64,000 nucleotides of DNA from Deltaproteobacteria bacterium HGW-Deltaproteobacteria-2 (GCA_002840505.1 PHBC01000009.1:1-64000), one strand, 5' to 3'. Positions 11,567-23,059 are shown, counted from the first letter of the stretch. A program made the numbers and translations. The notes: a model not told the origin generated them from the letters alone.

Positions 11567-12157
11567 ATGGCGCGTAAGAATGTACAGGAAGAACGCAAGC
11601 TTCAGATTCTCAAAGCTCTGGATTCGTGTCTCCTGAAAAAATCCTTCGAAAAAACCTCCATCAAAGACATCGCGAGTGTCGCCGGTGTCAATCATGGAGT
11701 CCTGCATTATTACTTCACCAGCAAAGAAGACATTCTCCTGAATTATATCGACTACATAATGGATAAATATCAGGCGCTGGCCGGTGAACTGTTCGCGACC
11801 GTGAGTCCAGATAAGTTCACAAAGGAACAGTACATTGAAGAAGCCCTCGGATTCGTAAACAACCGCATTACACTCGACAAGAATCTCTCACGTATATTTA
11901 TTGAGATATGGGAAATTTCTCTTTATAATAAAAAGGTAAAAGCCAAACTCCAGGAAACCTACATCCGCTGGATTGAGGAAGTAACATTCGTGATATCACA
12001 TTATATAGACGACAAATCATATGCCCGCAATATTAGCATTGCCATGGTGGCCTTCTGGGAAGGCATGGCCCTGTTTTCCTCCGTCTTCCCCCGCGAAACT
12101 CTAAACATTGAAGTAGTCATCAAGAGATTTCAGGAGAAGTTGCTGGAGATCTTTTAG
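11567..12157 (+). CDS. TetR/AcrR family transcriptional regulator
   Basis: 196 residues. The N-terminal TetR helix-turn-helix is at about residues 10-55: ILKALDSCLLKKSFEKTS, then IKDIASVAGVNHGVLHYYF, the characteristic recognition-helix pattern, then SKEDILL. The C-terminal ligand domain is all-helical and diverse as usual. GTGAGG lies about 9 bases upstream of the ATG. It sits 117 bases after the aminotransferase pair on the same strand and is the obvious candidate regulator of that group, perhaps sensing an amine or acyl ligand; this is inferred from position only. Confidence 0.9.
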   Translation: MARKNVQEERKLQILKALDSCLLKKSFEKTSIKDIASVAGVNHGVLHYYFTSKEDILLNYIDYIMDKYQALAGELFATVSPDKFTKEQYIEEALGFVNNRITLDKNLSRIFIEIWEISLYNKKVKAKLQETYIRWIEEVTFVISHYIDDKSYARNISIAMVAFWEGMALFSSVFPRETLNIEVVIKRFQEKLLEIF

Positions 12158-12230
12158 AAACCACATGGGATTTCTTTTAAGGCTGTACGGAAAGGTTTCA
12201 AGCCGTTGCCTGAAGAAGGAGAAATAAAAT

Positions 12231-13589
12231 TTGAAAAAGAGCAAGACAGGTTTCTTTTGTCAGCATTGCGGTTACATGTCGCCAAAATGGTTGGGAAAAT
12301 GTCCCTCCTGCAACGGATGGAATTGTTTTGCCGAGGAATTAATCAGCGAATCCGATTCCGGCAGCCGCTCGGAAATGAAATTTGACGGCAAGCCTCTTCC
12401 CATAGATGATCTTTCCGTTGAAGAAAGCAATCGAATCATTACAGGTATCGCCGAGATTGACCGTGTCCTGGGAGGCGGTATTGTCGGAGGTTCGGCAATC
12501 TTAATTGGCGGAGAACCGGGCATTGGTAAATCAACGCTCATGCTTCAAATGATGCATAATTTAGCGGGGCAGGGATTGAAAGTTTTATACGTTTCCGGTG
12601 AGGAATCGGCTAGTCAAATTAAGATGCGTAGCGAAAGGGTCGGAGCCGCATCCAAAGATTTACTGGTTCTGGTAGAGATTTCTCTGGAAAAGATTCTGGA
12701 GCAAATTAAAGCAGTTTCTCCGGCCGTTGTGGTTATTGACTCTATTCAAACTCTTTATTCGGGCGAACTCATGTCCGCTCCCGGCAGTGTCGGACAGGTA
12801 CGCGAAGCTTCGTCAAGACTGATTCTTTTTTCTAAAAAATTTGGCATTCCTGTTTTTCTGGTCGGCCATGTAACAAAAGATGGTTCCATTGCCGGACCAA
12901 AAGTGCTGGAACACATGGTGGATACTGTTCTTTACTTCGAAGGTGACAGCTCTCATACTTATCGCATTGTCAGAGGTATAAAAAACCGTTTTGGACCGAC
13001 AAACGAAATCGGAGTTTTTGAAATGCGGGATAAAGGGCTGAAGGAAGTACCCAACCCTTCCACTTTTTTTCTGGCGGAGCGGCCGCAAAATGTTGCCGGT
13101 TCTGTGGTTGTACCCTCTCTGGAAGGCACAAGGCCGATCCTGGTGGAAATTCAGGCTCTCGTTAGTTCCACAAATTTCGGAACTCCGCGCCGGACAGCTA
13201 TCGGTGTCGATTATAACCGCGTTTCGCTTCTGGTAGCGGTACTGGATAAGATTTGCGGTCTGCATTTGAGCGGGTCGGACATTTTTATCAATGTCGCTGG
13301 TGGCGTCCGGGTGGAAGAACCGGCAGTTGATCTGGGAATAGTTGCCGCCATGACGTCGAGTTTTCTGGATAAGCCTATTGACGCGCGGACAATTGTTCTG
13401 GGAGAGGTGGGGTTGGCCGGAGAAGTTAGGGCTGTTTCGCAGATGGATGTGCGCGTAAATGAAGCGGCACGTTTGGGTTTTACCCGCTGTTTAGTTCCGA
13501 AATCAAACGCGGCACAACTGGGAAAAACAGCCAAAATGGATATTTGCAAAATCGGTTCTCTAAAAGAATTGCTGGAAAATTTATTTTAA
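12231..13589 (+). CDS. radA: DNA repair protein RadA (Sms)
   Basis: RecA-like DnaB-type helicase that promotes branch migration in recombination. It shows an N-terminal C4 zinc finger (CQHCGYMSPKWLGKCPSC, residues 10-27), Walker A GGEPGIGKST near residue 90, the diagnostic KNRFG motif near residue 250, and a C-terminal Lon-like domain with GGVRVEEPAVDLGI. The 452-residue length is normal. The start is TTG at 12231 with AGGAG about 8 bases upstream; no in-frame ATG precedes the zinc finger. Confidence 0.96.
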   Translation: MKKSKTGFFCQHCGYMSPKWLGKCPSCNGWNCFAEELISESDSGSRSEMKFDGKPLPIDDLSVEESNRIITGIAEIDRVLGGGIVGGSAILIGGEPGIGKSTLMLQMMHNLAGQGLKVLYVSGEESASQIKMRSERVGAASKDLLVLVEISLEKILEQIKAVSPAVVVIDSIQTLYSGELMSAPGSVGQVREASSRLILFSKKFGIPVFLVGHVTKDGSIAGPKVLEHMVDTVLYFEGDSSHTYRIVRGIKNRFGPTNEIGVFEMRDKGLKEVPNPSTFFLAERPQNVAGSVVVPSLEGTRPILVEIQALVSSTNFGTPRRTAIGVDYNRVSLLVAVLDKICGLHLSGSDIFINVAGGVRVEEPAVDLGIVAAMTSSFLDKPIDARTIVLGEVGLAGEVRAVSQMDVRVNEAARLGFTRCLVPKSNAAQLGKTAKMDICKIGSLKELLENLF

Positions 13590-13612
13590 TTAGTATAAAT
13601 GCCACAAGCATC

Positions 13613-13640
13613 TTGACATATGAAAAATGGTGCATAAGAT
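13613..13640 (+). promoter_or_regulatory. groESL promoter
   Basis: TTGACA at 13613-13618 and TAAGAT at 13635-13640, 16-base spacer, about 65 bases before groES. Downstream, TCAGCACTC at 13654-13662 matches 8 of 9 bases of the left arm of the HrcA operator (CIRCE), but no right arm is present. Confidence 0.6.
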
Positions 13641-13705
13641 ACCCCTGTTAAAATCAGCACTCTGTTAAATATAATTACAAAAAGAAAGAAAGGAGCATAA
13701 AGAGT

Positions 13706-13996
13706 ATGAAAATCAGACCTTTACAGGATAGAATCATTGTAAAACGTTTGGAAGAAGAACACAAAACAAAAGGGGGAATAATCATCCCTGACACAGCCAA
13801 AGAAAAACCAATCGAAGGAAAAGTCGTTGCCGTGGGCAAGGGCAAAGCTGCCGATGATGGCAAACTTATCAAACCCGAAGTCAGCGTGGGAGATAAAGTC
13901 CTTTTCAGCAAATACGGTGGAACGGAAGTCAAGATCGACGGCGAAGAATACCTGATCATGAGAGAAGAAGACATTCTCGGCATTATTGAAAAATAA
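13706..13996 (+). CDS. groES: Co-chaperonin GroES
   Basis: Heptameric lid of the GroEL chamber; cytosolic. The product has 96 residues and opens with [18 protein letters not shown]. The mobile loop [16 protein letters not shown] is near residues 21-36, and the C-terminal half contains [21 protein letters not shown], all canonical. AGGAG lies about 10 bases before the ATG. groEL follows after 27 bases. Confidence 0.98.
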   Translation: MKIRPLQDRIIVKRLEEEHKTKGGIIIPDTAKEKPIEGKVVAVGKGKAADDGKLIKPEVSVGDKVLFSKYGGTEVKIDGEEYLIMREEDILGIIEK

Positions 13997-15667
<1,671 letters not shown>

Positions 15668-15671
15668 ACCA

Positions 15672-15800
15672 AGCCGCTTCCTACGGCTACCTTTGTTGGC
15701 ATCGTCGTCGGCTTCCTCAACGTATTAATGATACGCCTGCGGAACCTCCTCCTTGCCGCCTCGGTATCCTGATGAAATTGGCATGGTTTGAAGCCGATTG
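15672..15800. repeat. Dispersed GC-rich repeat, copy A
   Basis: Non-coding stretch after groEL containing GGCTTCCTCAACGTAT and CTCCTTGCCGCCTCGGTATC. Both blocks recur in copy C near 63898-63955, and the second recurs in copy B near 16200. Its ends contain AAGCCG in the same orientation and TTGGCAT twice. Probably a degenerate intergenic repeat family. Confidence 0.5.
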
Positions 15801-15810
15801 TAAAATTATG

Positions 15811-15850
15811 AAAAAGCCTCTTGTCCGGTTGGATAAGAGGCTTTTTATTT
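15811..15850 (+). terminator. groESL intrinsic terminator
   Basis: Perfect 12-bp stem, AAAAAGCCTCTT with AAGAGGCTTTTT, 12-base loop, followed by TATTTT. The symmetric A and T runs mean it can also terminate the convergent DUF493 gene. Confidence 0.9.
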
Positions 15851-15869
15851 TCAAGAAAAACACCACAAT

Positions 15870-16133
15870 CTATAAGATAATCTTTACGGCCCGGTGGGCT
15901 TTCAGGGCTTCATAAATGGCTGTTCGGTGAGATTCGCTTTCTACTAATAACTCAACGTTCAGGCAGTGATATTTTGCCGCCGTGCTGCTGCGTGAATGAA
16001 AAATTTTATAGGCGCGGTCAAGGATGATTTCCGATACTGCCTGCCGCATTTCATCCGCATCGGGACCGATGATCTTGTAAACCCAAAGGCAGGGGTACTT
16101 CAACTGAACCCTTCGCTTTTCGCTATCCGGCAC
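15870..16133 (-). CDS. DUF493 (YbeD-like) family protein
   Basis: 87 residues with the family signature YPCLWVYKIIG near residue 13 and a compact alpha/beta (ACT-like ferredoxin-fold) pattern to the end. E. coli YbeD is a small cytosolic protein of uncertain role, suspected to be regulatory because of its ACT-like fold. The start is GTG at 16133 with GGGAGA about 10 bases upstream; stops lie just before it in frame. It converges on groEL and shares the terminator region. Confidence 0.8.
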   Translation of the reverse strand: MPDSEKRRVQLKYPCLWVYKIIGPDADEMRQAVSEIILDRAYKIFHSRSSTAAKYHCLNVELLVESESHRTAIYEALKAHRAVKIIL

Positions 16134-16607
16134 CTTATTACATTCTCCCTATTACTTTACTGATTCAATAAAATAAGCTTTAATTTAAATCAAGATTTTC
16201 TTGCCGCTTCGTTATCCTTATGACCGGATGCGCAACTAAAGGGCGCGCAATAGAAATAAGATTTTTCACCCTACCGGGAAGTGATGTCGAACATGCGGCG
16301 GCTTCCGAGCGAATGGTATAAATGTTTCGCAGTATTGTTGTAGTTTTGAAGTTAATAGAAGTAATGGATTTGTCAAGAAATTTATAGAAATAAATATCAG
16401 AGTTGTACTTGAAAGTCGCTAAGTTATATGATAGTGCACTGCAACGGAACCGAGCAGGATTGATTTGACGTTTTGATGTTAAGAATGATCAGGTTTCCAT
16501 CTGCATCATTTTTAATTATATAATTGCTATAGGGTACGTCCTTGAGCAATGGCAAAATTTTCGCGGTTTAGCCGCTATTTTTTTTAAGATGTAAGGAGTA
16601 ACATAAA
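16134..16607. other. 474-bp intergenic region upstream of ileS
   Basis: It contains repeat copy B (16196-16258), then AT-rich sequence without a convincing ORF. Just before ileS a short GCGG/CCGC hairpin followed by eight T (about 16561-16586) could act as an attenuator. I see no T-box structure. Confidence 0.4.
16196..16258. repeat. Dispersed repeat, copy B (partial)
   Basis: CTTGCCGCTTCGTTATCCTT followed by TGACCGGATGCGCAAC and AAAGGGCGCGCAATAG matches, with scattered changes, the right half of copy C near 63935-63994. It shares GCCGCTTCGTTATCCT with copy A. Confidence 0.5.
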
Positions 16608-19397
16608 ATGGATTACAAAGAGACCTTGAATCTTCCCCAGACTGATTTTCCGATGAAGGCGAATCTGGCTCAGCGTGAGCCTCAGATGCTCAAAAAATGG
16701 GAAGATATGGATATTTATAAGAAAATCAGACAGATGGCCACAGGCAAAAAGCCTTATATTCTGCATGATGGTCCTCCTTACGCCAACGGCAATATTCATT
16801 TAGGCACTGCGCTCAATAAAATAATTAAAGATATAGTTGTTAAGTCAAAAAACATGGCTGGCTTTGACGGCGTGTATGTGCCGGGCTGGGATTGCCACGG
16901 CCTGCCTATAGAGCATCAGGTGGATAAAGAACTGGGCGCCAAGAAGGCGACGATGTCGCAGGTAGAAAAACGCCGCGCCTGCCGTGTTTACGCGGAAAAA
17001 TATGTCAACATTCAGCGCGGACAATTCAAACGTCTGGGTGTTTTTGGCGAATGGGATAATCCCTATTTGACAATGGCCTATCCCTATGAGGCGGCGACTG
17101 TTGCCGAATTCGGCAAGCTTTACCTCAACGGCAGTGTTTACAAAGGAAAGAAACCCGTTTACTGGTGCGCTACCTGTAAAACCGCGCTGGCGGAAGCGGA
17201 AGTGGAATACGCCGATCATTCCACGCCATCTATTTATGTCAAATTTAATTTTATCTCTGATGTCAGTCAGATTTTGCCGAAACTTGCCGGTCAGAAAGTT
17301 TCAATGGTTATCTGGACAACCACGCCCTGGACGATTCCGGCTAATCTGGCGATTGCCGTTAAGGATGATTTTATCTACGCCGCGGTGAAAATTGATGATG
17401 AAGTGCTGATTATCGCCAGGGACATGCTGGATTATTGTCTGGACGCTTTCGGTTATCGCGGTAAGCCCTACGAAATTATCGATGAATTCAAGGGCGAAGT
17501 TCTGGAAGGACAGAAATGCGTTCATCCGCTGATCAAAAGACACAGTCTTTTAATTCTGGCGCCATTTGTCACGCTGGAGGCCGGAACCGGCGCTGTGCAT
17601 ATTGCTCCCGGTCATGGACAGGAAGACTATGAAATCGGTCTGGAATACGGCTTGGATAATTACGCGCCGGTAGACGATGCGGGAAAATTCACGGAAGATG
17701 TTGAACATTTCGCCGGCCAGTTTGTTTTCGACGCCAATGACAACGTCATTAAAAAGCTGGATGAAGTAGGTGCGCTAATGGGGCATGTGCCGATGCAGCA
17801 TTCCTATCCGCATTGCTGGCGCTGCAAGAAACCAATCATTTTCCGTTCCACGGAACAGTGGTTCATCTCGATGGAGAAAAACGATCTGCGCAAAAAAGCG
17901 CTGGCCTGCATCAATGAAGTTAAATGGATTCCCTCGTGGGGACGCGACCGTATTTACGGTATGGTAGAAAACCGTCCAGATTGGTGTATCTCGCGTCAGA
18001 GACTGTGGGGAGTGCCGATTACCGTTTTCTACTGCGCGAAGTGTAAAAACGAAGTGATGACCAAAGAAATCATGAATCATCTTGTTGAGCTGGTGAACAA
18101 GGGTGGCGCGGATGTCTGGTTTGAAAAAGAACCGAAAGATCTGATGCCCAAACATACAACTTGCCCTCATTGTCACGGAACCGAGTTTACCAAGGAATTG
18201 AATATTCTGGACGTCTGGTTTGATTCCGGTGTGTCTCACGCGGCAGTGCTGGAAAAACGTCCTGATTTAAGTTCACCTTGCGATATGTATTTGGAGGGTT
18301 CCGATCAGCACCGAGGCTGGTTTCATTCCTCGCTTCTGGAATCCGTGGGTACGCGTGGCCGCGCGCCTTACAAAAGCGTACTTACCCATGGTTTTGTCGT
18401 GGACGGCGAAGGCAAAAAAATGTCTAAGTCCGTCGGCAATGTCATCGGAGCCGAAGAAGCTATCGACAAATACGGCGCGGAAATTTTGCGTCTGTGGGTA
18501 GCGGCTGAAGATTACACCGATGACATTCGTATTTCGGATGAAATTCTTAAACGCCTGATGGAAGCTTATCGCCGGATTCGCAACACCAGCCGGTTCATTC
18601 TGGGCAACCTTTACGATTTTAACGTGGATAAAGATGCAGTCGACTATGATCAGATGAGGGAGATGGATCAGTGGGCACTGCATCGCCTGCAGGAAGTTAT
18701 CAAGAGAGTGACGGAAGCTTATGAGCGTCATCAGTTCCATGTGGTTTTCTATACGCTATACAATTATTGTACCGTTGATTTGAGCGCTCTTTACCTTGAT
18801 GTCTTGAAAGACCGTCTCTATACCAACAAGGCTGCCTCCACTGTACGCCGCTCCGGTCAGACCGCAATGTTTATAATTCTGGATTCGATGACCAGATTGC
18901 TCGCGCCGATTCTTACCTTCACCTCCGAAGAAGTCTGGTCGGCGATGCCTCCCTGGAGTAAAAAAGAGGAAAGCATTCATCTGGCTCAGTTCCCGCCGGT
19001 TAATGAAAAATATTTGAATACCGAACTTGGTGAGCGTTGGAAGGCGATGATTGACGCCAAAGCAGAAATTGCCAAAGCTGTCGAGCAGGCAAGGAAAGAA
19101 AAAATTATCGGTCATTCACTGGATGCCCGTATCACCGTCGCGTCGCCGGAAAAAATGAGCGCTTTATTCGCTTCACATCTGGAAGATATGCGCGCGTTGT
19201 TGATTGTGTCACAGTTGCAATTGGCCGATGCGAAGGATATTGCCACGCCTTTCAAGAGTGAAGAAATCGAAGGTCTGGTAATTGGTGTGGAAAAAGCCCG
19301 CGGCGGCAAATGCGAACGCTGTTGGATCTATGAAGAATCCGTCGGTTCGGACGCGAAACATCCGACAGTTTGTTCTCGCTGTTTGCCGAATTTATAG
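16608..19397 (+). CDS. ileS: Isoleucyl-tRNA synthetase
   Basis: Class-I aminoacyl-tRNA synthetase charging tRNA-Ile, with editing of valine. The product has 929 residues. The HIGH-type motif ([11 protein letters not shown]) is near residue 58 and KMSKSVGN near residue 605. The editing-domain segment [13 protein letters not shown] is near residue 235. A C-terminal zinc finger has CERCW and CSRC, typical of bacterial IleS. AAGGAG lies 9 bases before the ATG. It is followed after 24 bases by lspA, a common pairing, because prolipoprotein processing and ileS are often co-transcribed. Confidence 0.98.
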   Translation: MDYKETLNLPQTDFPMKANLAQREPQMLKKWEDMDIYKKIRQMATGKKPYILHDGPPYANGNIHLGTALNKIIKDIVVKSKNMAGFDGVYVPGWDCHGLPIEHQVDKELGAKKATMSQVEKRRACRVYAEKYVNIQRGQFKRLGVFGEWDNPYLTMAYPYEAATVAEFGKLYLNGSVYKGKKPVYWCATCKTALAEAEVEYADHSTPSIYVKFNFISDVSQILPKLAGQKVSMVIWTTTPWTIPANLAIAVKDDFIYAAVKIDDEVLIIARDMLDYCLDAFGYRGKPYEIIDEFKGEVLEGQKCVHPLIKRHSLLILAPFVTLEAGTGAVHIAPGHGQEDYEIGLEYGLDNYAPVDDAGKFTEDVEHFAGQFVFDANDNVIKKLDEVGALMGHVPMQHSYPHCWRCKKPIIFRSTEQWFISMEKNDLRKKALACINEVKWIPSWGRDRIYGMVENRPDWCISRQRLWGVPITVFYCAKCKNEVMTKEIMNHLVELVNKGGADVWFEKEPKDLMPKHTTCPHCHGTEFTKELNILDVWFDSGVSHAAVLEKRPDLSSPCDMYLEGSDQHRGWFHSSLLESVGTRGRAPYKSVLTHGFVVDGEGKKMSKSVGNVIGAEEAIDKYGAEILRLWVAAEDYTDDIRISDEILKRLMEAYRRIRNTSRFILGNLYDFNVDKDAVDYDQMREMDQWALHRLQEVIKRVTEAYERHQFHVVFYTLYNYCTVDLSALYLDVLKDRLYTNKAASTVRRSGQTAMFIILDSMTRLLAPILTFTSEEVWSAMPPWSKKEESIHLAQFPPVNEKYLNTELGERWKAMIDAKAEIAKAVEQARKEKIIGHSLDARITVASPEKMSALFASHLEDMRALLIVSQLQLADAKDIATPFKSEEIEGLVIGVEKARGGKCERCWIYEESVGSDAKHPTVCSRCLPNL

Positions 19398-19421
19398 AAA
19401 ATATTCTTTAAGGAGATCTCC

Positions 19422-19907
19422 TTGAAAAAAAATATCATAATTTTTATTCTTGGTGCTGCTGTAGTCGTTGCTTTGGATCAAATAACGAAAGCTGCTATTG
19501 TGGGAAATTTTTCGATACATGAATCACACACTGTTATTGATGGTTTGTTTAATATTGTGTATGTGATGAATCCCGGTGCCGCCTTTGGATTTCTGGCCGA
19601 TGCTTCCGAAACTTTCCGCCGTATTTTCTTTATTGGAATTACCGCGACAGTTATTCTGCTGATCATTTATTACATAGTGAAAAGCAGCTTGCAGAATACG
19701 CTTTATGTGATATCTCTGACGCTTATTTTTTCAGGCGCTGTCGGAAATCTCATTGACCGGATACGTTTCGGTGCGGTGGTTGATTTTCTGGATGTCTATA
19801 TCGGGACAGCCCACTGGCCGGCGTTTAATGTCGCGGATTCGTCAATTTCCGTGGGAGCTGTATTAATGATTTGGGGTATGATTATAAACCGAAAGAAAGC
19901 AACCTAG
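19422..19907 (+). CDS. lspA: Lipoprotein signal peptidase (signal peptidase II)
   Basis: Inner-membrane aspartyl protease removing signal peptides from diacylglyceryl-prolipoproteins. 161 residues with four predicted membrane segments. The catalytic Asp boxes are present: GAVGNLIDRIRFGAVVDF near residue 107 and FNVADSSISVG near residue 137. The start is TTG at 19422 with AAGGAG about 7 bases upstream. It directly follows ileS. Confidence 0.96.
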   Translation: MKKNIIIFILGAAVVVALDQITKAAIVGNFSIHESHTVIDGLFNIVYVMNPGAAFGFLADASETFRRIFFIGITATVILLIIYYIVKSSLQNTLYVISLTLIFSGAVGNLIDRIRFGAVVDFLDVYIGTAHWPAFNVADSSISVGAVLMIWGMIINRKKAT

Positions 19908-19943
19908 TTTTGGTACTATTCCTGAATTTACTGGAAATTATCT

Positions 19944-20234
19944 TTATTGCTTTGTTCCTTTTAATCTATCCAATTCTTCTTTATAGCGTTCAGCTTGAGC
20001 TTTTACCGATTCAATTTCTTCCTGGGCTTTTTCCAATTTTTCTTCTTGTCTTTGTCTTTCTTCTCTGATTTTTTCTTGAAGTTCATCTAATCCTACATAA
20101 ATGGCCAAAGCTCCGCCTAGTAGTAAAAAAATGGGGAACGCTCCCTTAACAAGAGTTATAAAATCTGACCAGCAGAATATTAAACTGATCAACCCGAGGA
20201 TGGCGGAAATGATTCCGCCGATGAGCAGAGACAT
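19944..20234 (-). CDS. Small membrane protein with C-terminal coiled coil
   Basis: 96 residues. Two hydrophobic segments (about residues 2-22 and 30-50, the second FPIFLLLGGALAIYVGL) are followed by a charged helix of about 45 residues rich in Glu, Lys, Gln and Arg with heptad spacing, ending ELDRLKGTKQ. I take the ATG at 20234, since GGAGG lies 7 bases before it and abuts the alternative ATG at 20240. It converges on lspA. The family is not recognised; similar short membrane plus coiled-coil proteins are common and uncharacterised. Confidence 0.7.
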   Translation of the reverse strand: MSLLIGGIISAILGLISLIFCWSDFITLVKGAFPIFLLLGGALAIYVGLDELQEKIREERQRQEEKLEKAQEEIESVKAQAERYKEELDRLKGTKQ

Positions 20235-20364
20235 AAGCATACCTCCGGTAAATATGACAAATTAATTGAATCTTAATAAATTATGGTTATTTTTTATCAT
20301 AAAAAAAATGTTTCAACAAGCCGGAAATAGATGACTATTAAGGTGAAAATGGTGAAAATATTTC

Positions 20365-20393
20365 TTGATTTAAAGCAATTCATCATTTAAATA
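20365..20393 (+). promoter_or_regulatory. Possible promoter of hisIGB
   Basis: TTGATT at 20365-20370 and TAAATA at 20388-20393 with a 17-base spacer, about 30 bases before the hisI start codon. Confidence 0.45.
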
Positions 20394-20422
20394 TAAGAAT
20401 TTAGAAAAGATATGAGGATAAT

Positions 20423-20797
20423 ATGATTGAGCCAGATTTTGCCAAAGGGGATGGTTTAGTCCCTGCTATTGTTCAAGATGCTGAAACTAAAGAAGTTCTT
20501 ATGATGGCTTACATGAATAGTGAATCATGGCAAGCCACCTTAAAAACAGGTAAAGCTACTTATTGGAGCCGGTCACGCCAGAAGCTCTGGTTAAAAGGTG
20601 AAACTTCAGGAAATTTTCAATTGATCAAGGCGGTTTTTATTGATTGCGATAACGATACAATTTTGTTGCAGGTCAAACAAATTGGAGAAGCTGCCTGTCA
20701 TACAGGATACAGATCGTGTTTTTATAGAAAACTAAGTGGTGAAAATTTTGTTGCTGTTGGAGAGAAGGTTTTCAATCCAGAGGAAGTATATAAATGA
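20423..20797 (+). CDS. hisI: Phosphoribosyl-AMP cyclohydrolase
   Basis: Third step of histidine biosynthesis, opening the adenine ring of PR-AMP; zinc and magnesium dependent. 124 residues, the single-domain form without the HisE pyrophosphatase. Diagnostic segments are EVLMMAYMN near residue 25, [19 protein letters not shown] near 45, [11 protein letters not shown] with its metal-binding Asp residues, and [11 protein letters not shown] near 95. GAGG lies about 7 bases upstream. The stop overlaps the hisG start by ATGA. Confidence 0.95.
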   Translation: MIEPDFAKGDGLVPAIVQDAETKEVLMMAYMNSESWQATLKTGKATYWSRSRQKLWLKGETSGNFQLIKAVFIDCDNDTILLQVKQIGEAACHTGYRSCFYRKLSGENFVAVGEKVFNPEEVYK

Positions 20798-21666
20798 AAG
20801 TTTTGAAATTAGGTATTCCCAAGGGTAGTCTGGAAGCAAATACTATAGATTTGTTTAAAAAAGCCGGCTGGCGTATAACCAGTGATGCTCGCAGTTATTT
20901 CCCGGATATAGATGATCCGGAAATTTCGTGTAAACTGGTTCGAGCTCAGGAAATGTCGCGTTATGTGGAGGATGGCACGCTTGATCTCGGCCTCACTGGA
21001 ATTGACTGGATCATGGAGAATTCATCGGACGTTGTTGTCGTGCAGGATTTGATTTATTCCAAGGTATCGACACAGCAGGCACGCTGGGTGCTGGTTGTCC
21101 GTGAAGATTCACCTTACAAATCAATGAAGGATATGGAAGGCAAGAGAATATCAACCGAACTGGTGAATTTTACGAAAAAGTATTTCGCCGAAAAAAACAT
21201 CAATATTCATGTGGAATTTTCCTGGGGTGCGACGGAAGCCAAGGTTGTTGAAGGTTTGGTGGATGCCGTTGTGGAAGTAACTGAAACCGGTTCAACAATT
21301 AAAGCAAATAAATTGCGAATTATTCACGAGCTGATGAAAACCAACACGCAGTTAATTGCTAATCGCGCCGCTTGGAAGAATCCATGGAAACGAAAAAAAA
21401 TCGAGCAAATAGCTACGATGCTCAATGGTTCTTTACAGGCAATGGGCAAGGTGGGACTGAAACTAAATGTTTCCAAAGAAAATTTGAAAAAAGTTATGTC
21501 TTTGCTACCTTCGCTCAAATCTCCCACGATTTCCAGTTTATCTTCGGACAAGTGGTTTGCCATAGAATCTATTGTCGACGCGAAAATCATGCGAGATTTA
21601 ATCCCCAAACTTCTGGAAGCAGGAGCGCAGGGTCTAATTGAATATCCTTTAAACAAAGTTATTTAG
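20794..21666 (+). CDS. hisG: ATP phosphoribosyltransferase (long form)
   Basis: First and feedback-controlled step of histidine synthesis, condensing ATP and PRPP. 290 residues, the long HisG form with a C-terminal ACT-like regulatory domain (from about residue 215, [17 protein letters not shown] to the end) that binds histidine. It begins [23 protein letters not shown] and has [14 protein letters not shown], the PRPP-binding segment, near residue 158. It does not need HisZ. It is translationally coupled to hisI; hisB follows after 14 bases. Confidence 0.95.
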   Translation: MKVLKLGIPKGSLEANTIDLFKKAGWRITSDARSYFPDIDDPEISCKLVRAQEMSRYVEDGTLDLGLTGIDWIMENSSDVVVVQDLIYSKVSTQQARWVLVVREDSPYKSMKDMEGKRISTELVNFTKKYFAEKNINIHVEFSWGATEAKVVEGLVDAVVEVTETGSTIKANKLRIIHELMKTNTQLIANRAAWKNPWKRKKIEQIATMLNGSLQAMGKVGLKLNVSKENLKKVMSLLPSLKSPTISSLSSDKWFAIESIVDAKIMRDLIPKLLEAGAQGLIEYPLNKVI

Positions 21667-21680
21667 CGGAGAAAACAATC

Positions 21681-22268
21681 ATGGACAGAAAAGCGAAAAT
21701 TAGCCGCAAAACAAAAGAAACCGATATTAATCTTGAGATTGATCTGGATAAAACCACGGGAAGCAGGATTGATACAACAATTCCTTTTTTTAACCATATG
21801 CTGGAACTCTTCGCGCGCCACGGCTTTGTTAAACTCGTTGTTAAAAGTACGGGTGACACGCACATTGATGACCATCACTTGATCGAAGACCTGGGAATTT
21901 GCCTGGGAAAAGCTACTGCGCAGGCTCTAGGTAACAAGATAGGCATTAATCGCTACGGTTCCGCTTGTGTGCCTATGGATGAATGCCTGTGTCAGGTGGA
22001 TATGGATATTTCCGGTCGTCCCTATTTAATTTACAATGTTAAATACGGACGCTGCAAAATCGTTGGATTCGATCCGGCTCTGGTTAAAGAATTTTTTAAA
22101 GCGTTTACGGATAATAGCGGAATTACATTGCATATAAATTTTTTGTATGGCGATAATGGTCACCACATTGTTGAGGCGATATTCAAATCTTTTGCCCGTG
22201 CCTTTAGAAACGCTGTAGCTTTAAATGAAAATATTAAAGGTGTTCTTTCCACAAAAGGAAGGCTTTAG
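21681..22268 (+). CDS. hisB: Imidazoleglycerol-phosphate dehydratase
   Basis: Dehydrates imidazoleglycerol phosphate to imidazoleacetol phosphate using a manganese centre. 195 residues, the monofunctional form. Family signatures are PFFNHMLELFARHG near residue 34, DTHIDDHHLIEDLGICLG near residue 59 (metal-binding His/Glu), and the second half GDNGHHIVEAIFKSFARA near residue 155. GGAG lies about 9 bases upstream. It is the third gene of a tight hisI-hisG-hisB unit. Confidence 0.96.
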   Translation: MDRKAKISRKTKETDINLEIDLDKTTGSRIDTTIPFFNHMLELFARHGFVKLVVKSTGDTHIDDHHLIEDLGICLGKATAQALGNKIGINRYGSACVPMDECLCQVDMDISGRPYLIYNVKYGRCKIVGFDPALVKEFFKAFTDNSGITLHINFLYGDNGHHIVEAIFKSFARAFRNAVALNENIKGVLSTKGRL

Positions 22269-22275
22269 TAAGTTA

Positions 22276-22304
22276 GAATTTGCTTTCTGTTAGAAAGTAA
22301 ATTC
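22276..22304 (+). terminator. Hairpin after hisB
   Basis: Thirteen-pair stem GAATTTGCTTTCT / AGAAAGTAAATTC with a GTT loop. No T-run follows directly. A second hairpin CGGGA/TCCCG follows at about 22328-22342. Together they could end or attenuate hisIGB transcription. Confidence 0.45.
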
Positions 22305-22372
22305 ATTAACGCATTCATTCCGCAGGAGCGGGACTTATCCCGTTTATTGGGGTAAAAGAGGGAGGTTAAACA

Positions 22373-23059
22373 TTGCTTAATAATTTTTCGGAGAAAATTA
22401 ACTGTGTTGCGGGTTTTCTTTTGGTCGTTTTTCTGGCTTTTTCGACCACAGTTCAGGCCCAGGAAAAGAATGCGGGAAACACTAAACCTCTAATGCGGAC
22501 AGCCGTAATATCTTTTCAACCATTGACCGCTGGAGATGGGCAGGGCAACACAGTGATTTGCCCGATTTGCGGCATAGGCTATTCCAGTGGGAAAATATTG
22601 AAAGGATCAGAGAATATAGTTGAAGAAATATTTGTTGATAAGCTTCATGAATTGAAAGGAATGGAATTAATTCCCTCGGATAAAGTACAGGATGTCTATA
22701 AAATAATTGCTTCCGAATCGATGAAGGAACCTTTGGTGAACGTTTTTAAAAAAGTTGGCAAGGAATTGGGAGCGGATATTGTAGCCGTGGGTTATGTTTA
22801 CCGTTATATAGAGAGGGAAGGTTACAAATATTCAGTGGAGCATCCTGCCTCTGTATTTTTTGAAATTCATTTGATTAACACTATCGACGGTAGGATAATT
22901 TGGAAAGGATTTTTTGACAGAACGCAAAAGTCATTAATGGAAGATGTTTTCCAAATATCTTCGTTCTTCAAAGGTGGTGGTACTTGGATGACTGCACGCC
23001 AATTGACGGAACAAGGTATGAATAAAATTTTTGAAACGTTTCCTGGTGTTGAACATTAA
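22373..23059 (+). CDS. Secreted hypothetical protein with CPICG motif
   Basis: 228 residues. The N-terminus has a signal peptide (hydrophobic VAGFLLVVFLAFSTT, likely cut after VQAQ), so it is exported. It is not a lipoprotein, because no lipobox Cys follows the hydrophobic segment. A CPICGIGYSSG motif lies near residue 63. The rest has the alternating pattern seen in TolB-N/CsgG-like periplasmic domains: VEEIFVDKL, IPSDKVQDVY, GADIVAVGYVYRY, then INTIDGRIIWKGFFD. The start is TTG at 22373 with GGGAGG about 7 bases upstream. It sits between hisB and hisA without an obvious link to histidine. The function is unknown. Confidence 0.72.
   Translation: MLNNFSEKINCVAGFLLVVFLAFSTTVQAQEKNAGNTKPLMRTAVISFQPLTAGDGQGNTVICPICGIGYSSGKILKGSENIVEEIFVDKLHELKGMELIPSDKVQDVYKIIASESMKEPLVNVFKKVGKELGADIVAVGYVYRYIEREGYKYSVEHPASVFFEIHLINTIDGRIIWKGFFDRTQKSLMEDVFQISSFFKGGGTWMTARQLTEQGMNKIFETFPGVEH

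Noticed and set aside
13650-13690. Complete CIRCE operator
   Set aside because: Only one arm is present; the expected GAGTGCTAA is absent.
16559-16607. T-box riboswitch before ileS
   Set aside because: No T-box consensus or specifier-type stems are seen; only a short GC hairpin with a T-run, and T-boxes are rare in this group.
19871-20068. Hydrophobic plus-strand ORF after lspA
   Set aside because: It is the antisense of the minus-strand small membrane protein at 19944-20234, which has a good ribosome site; it also overlaps the end of lspA.
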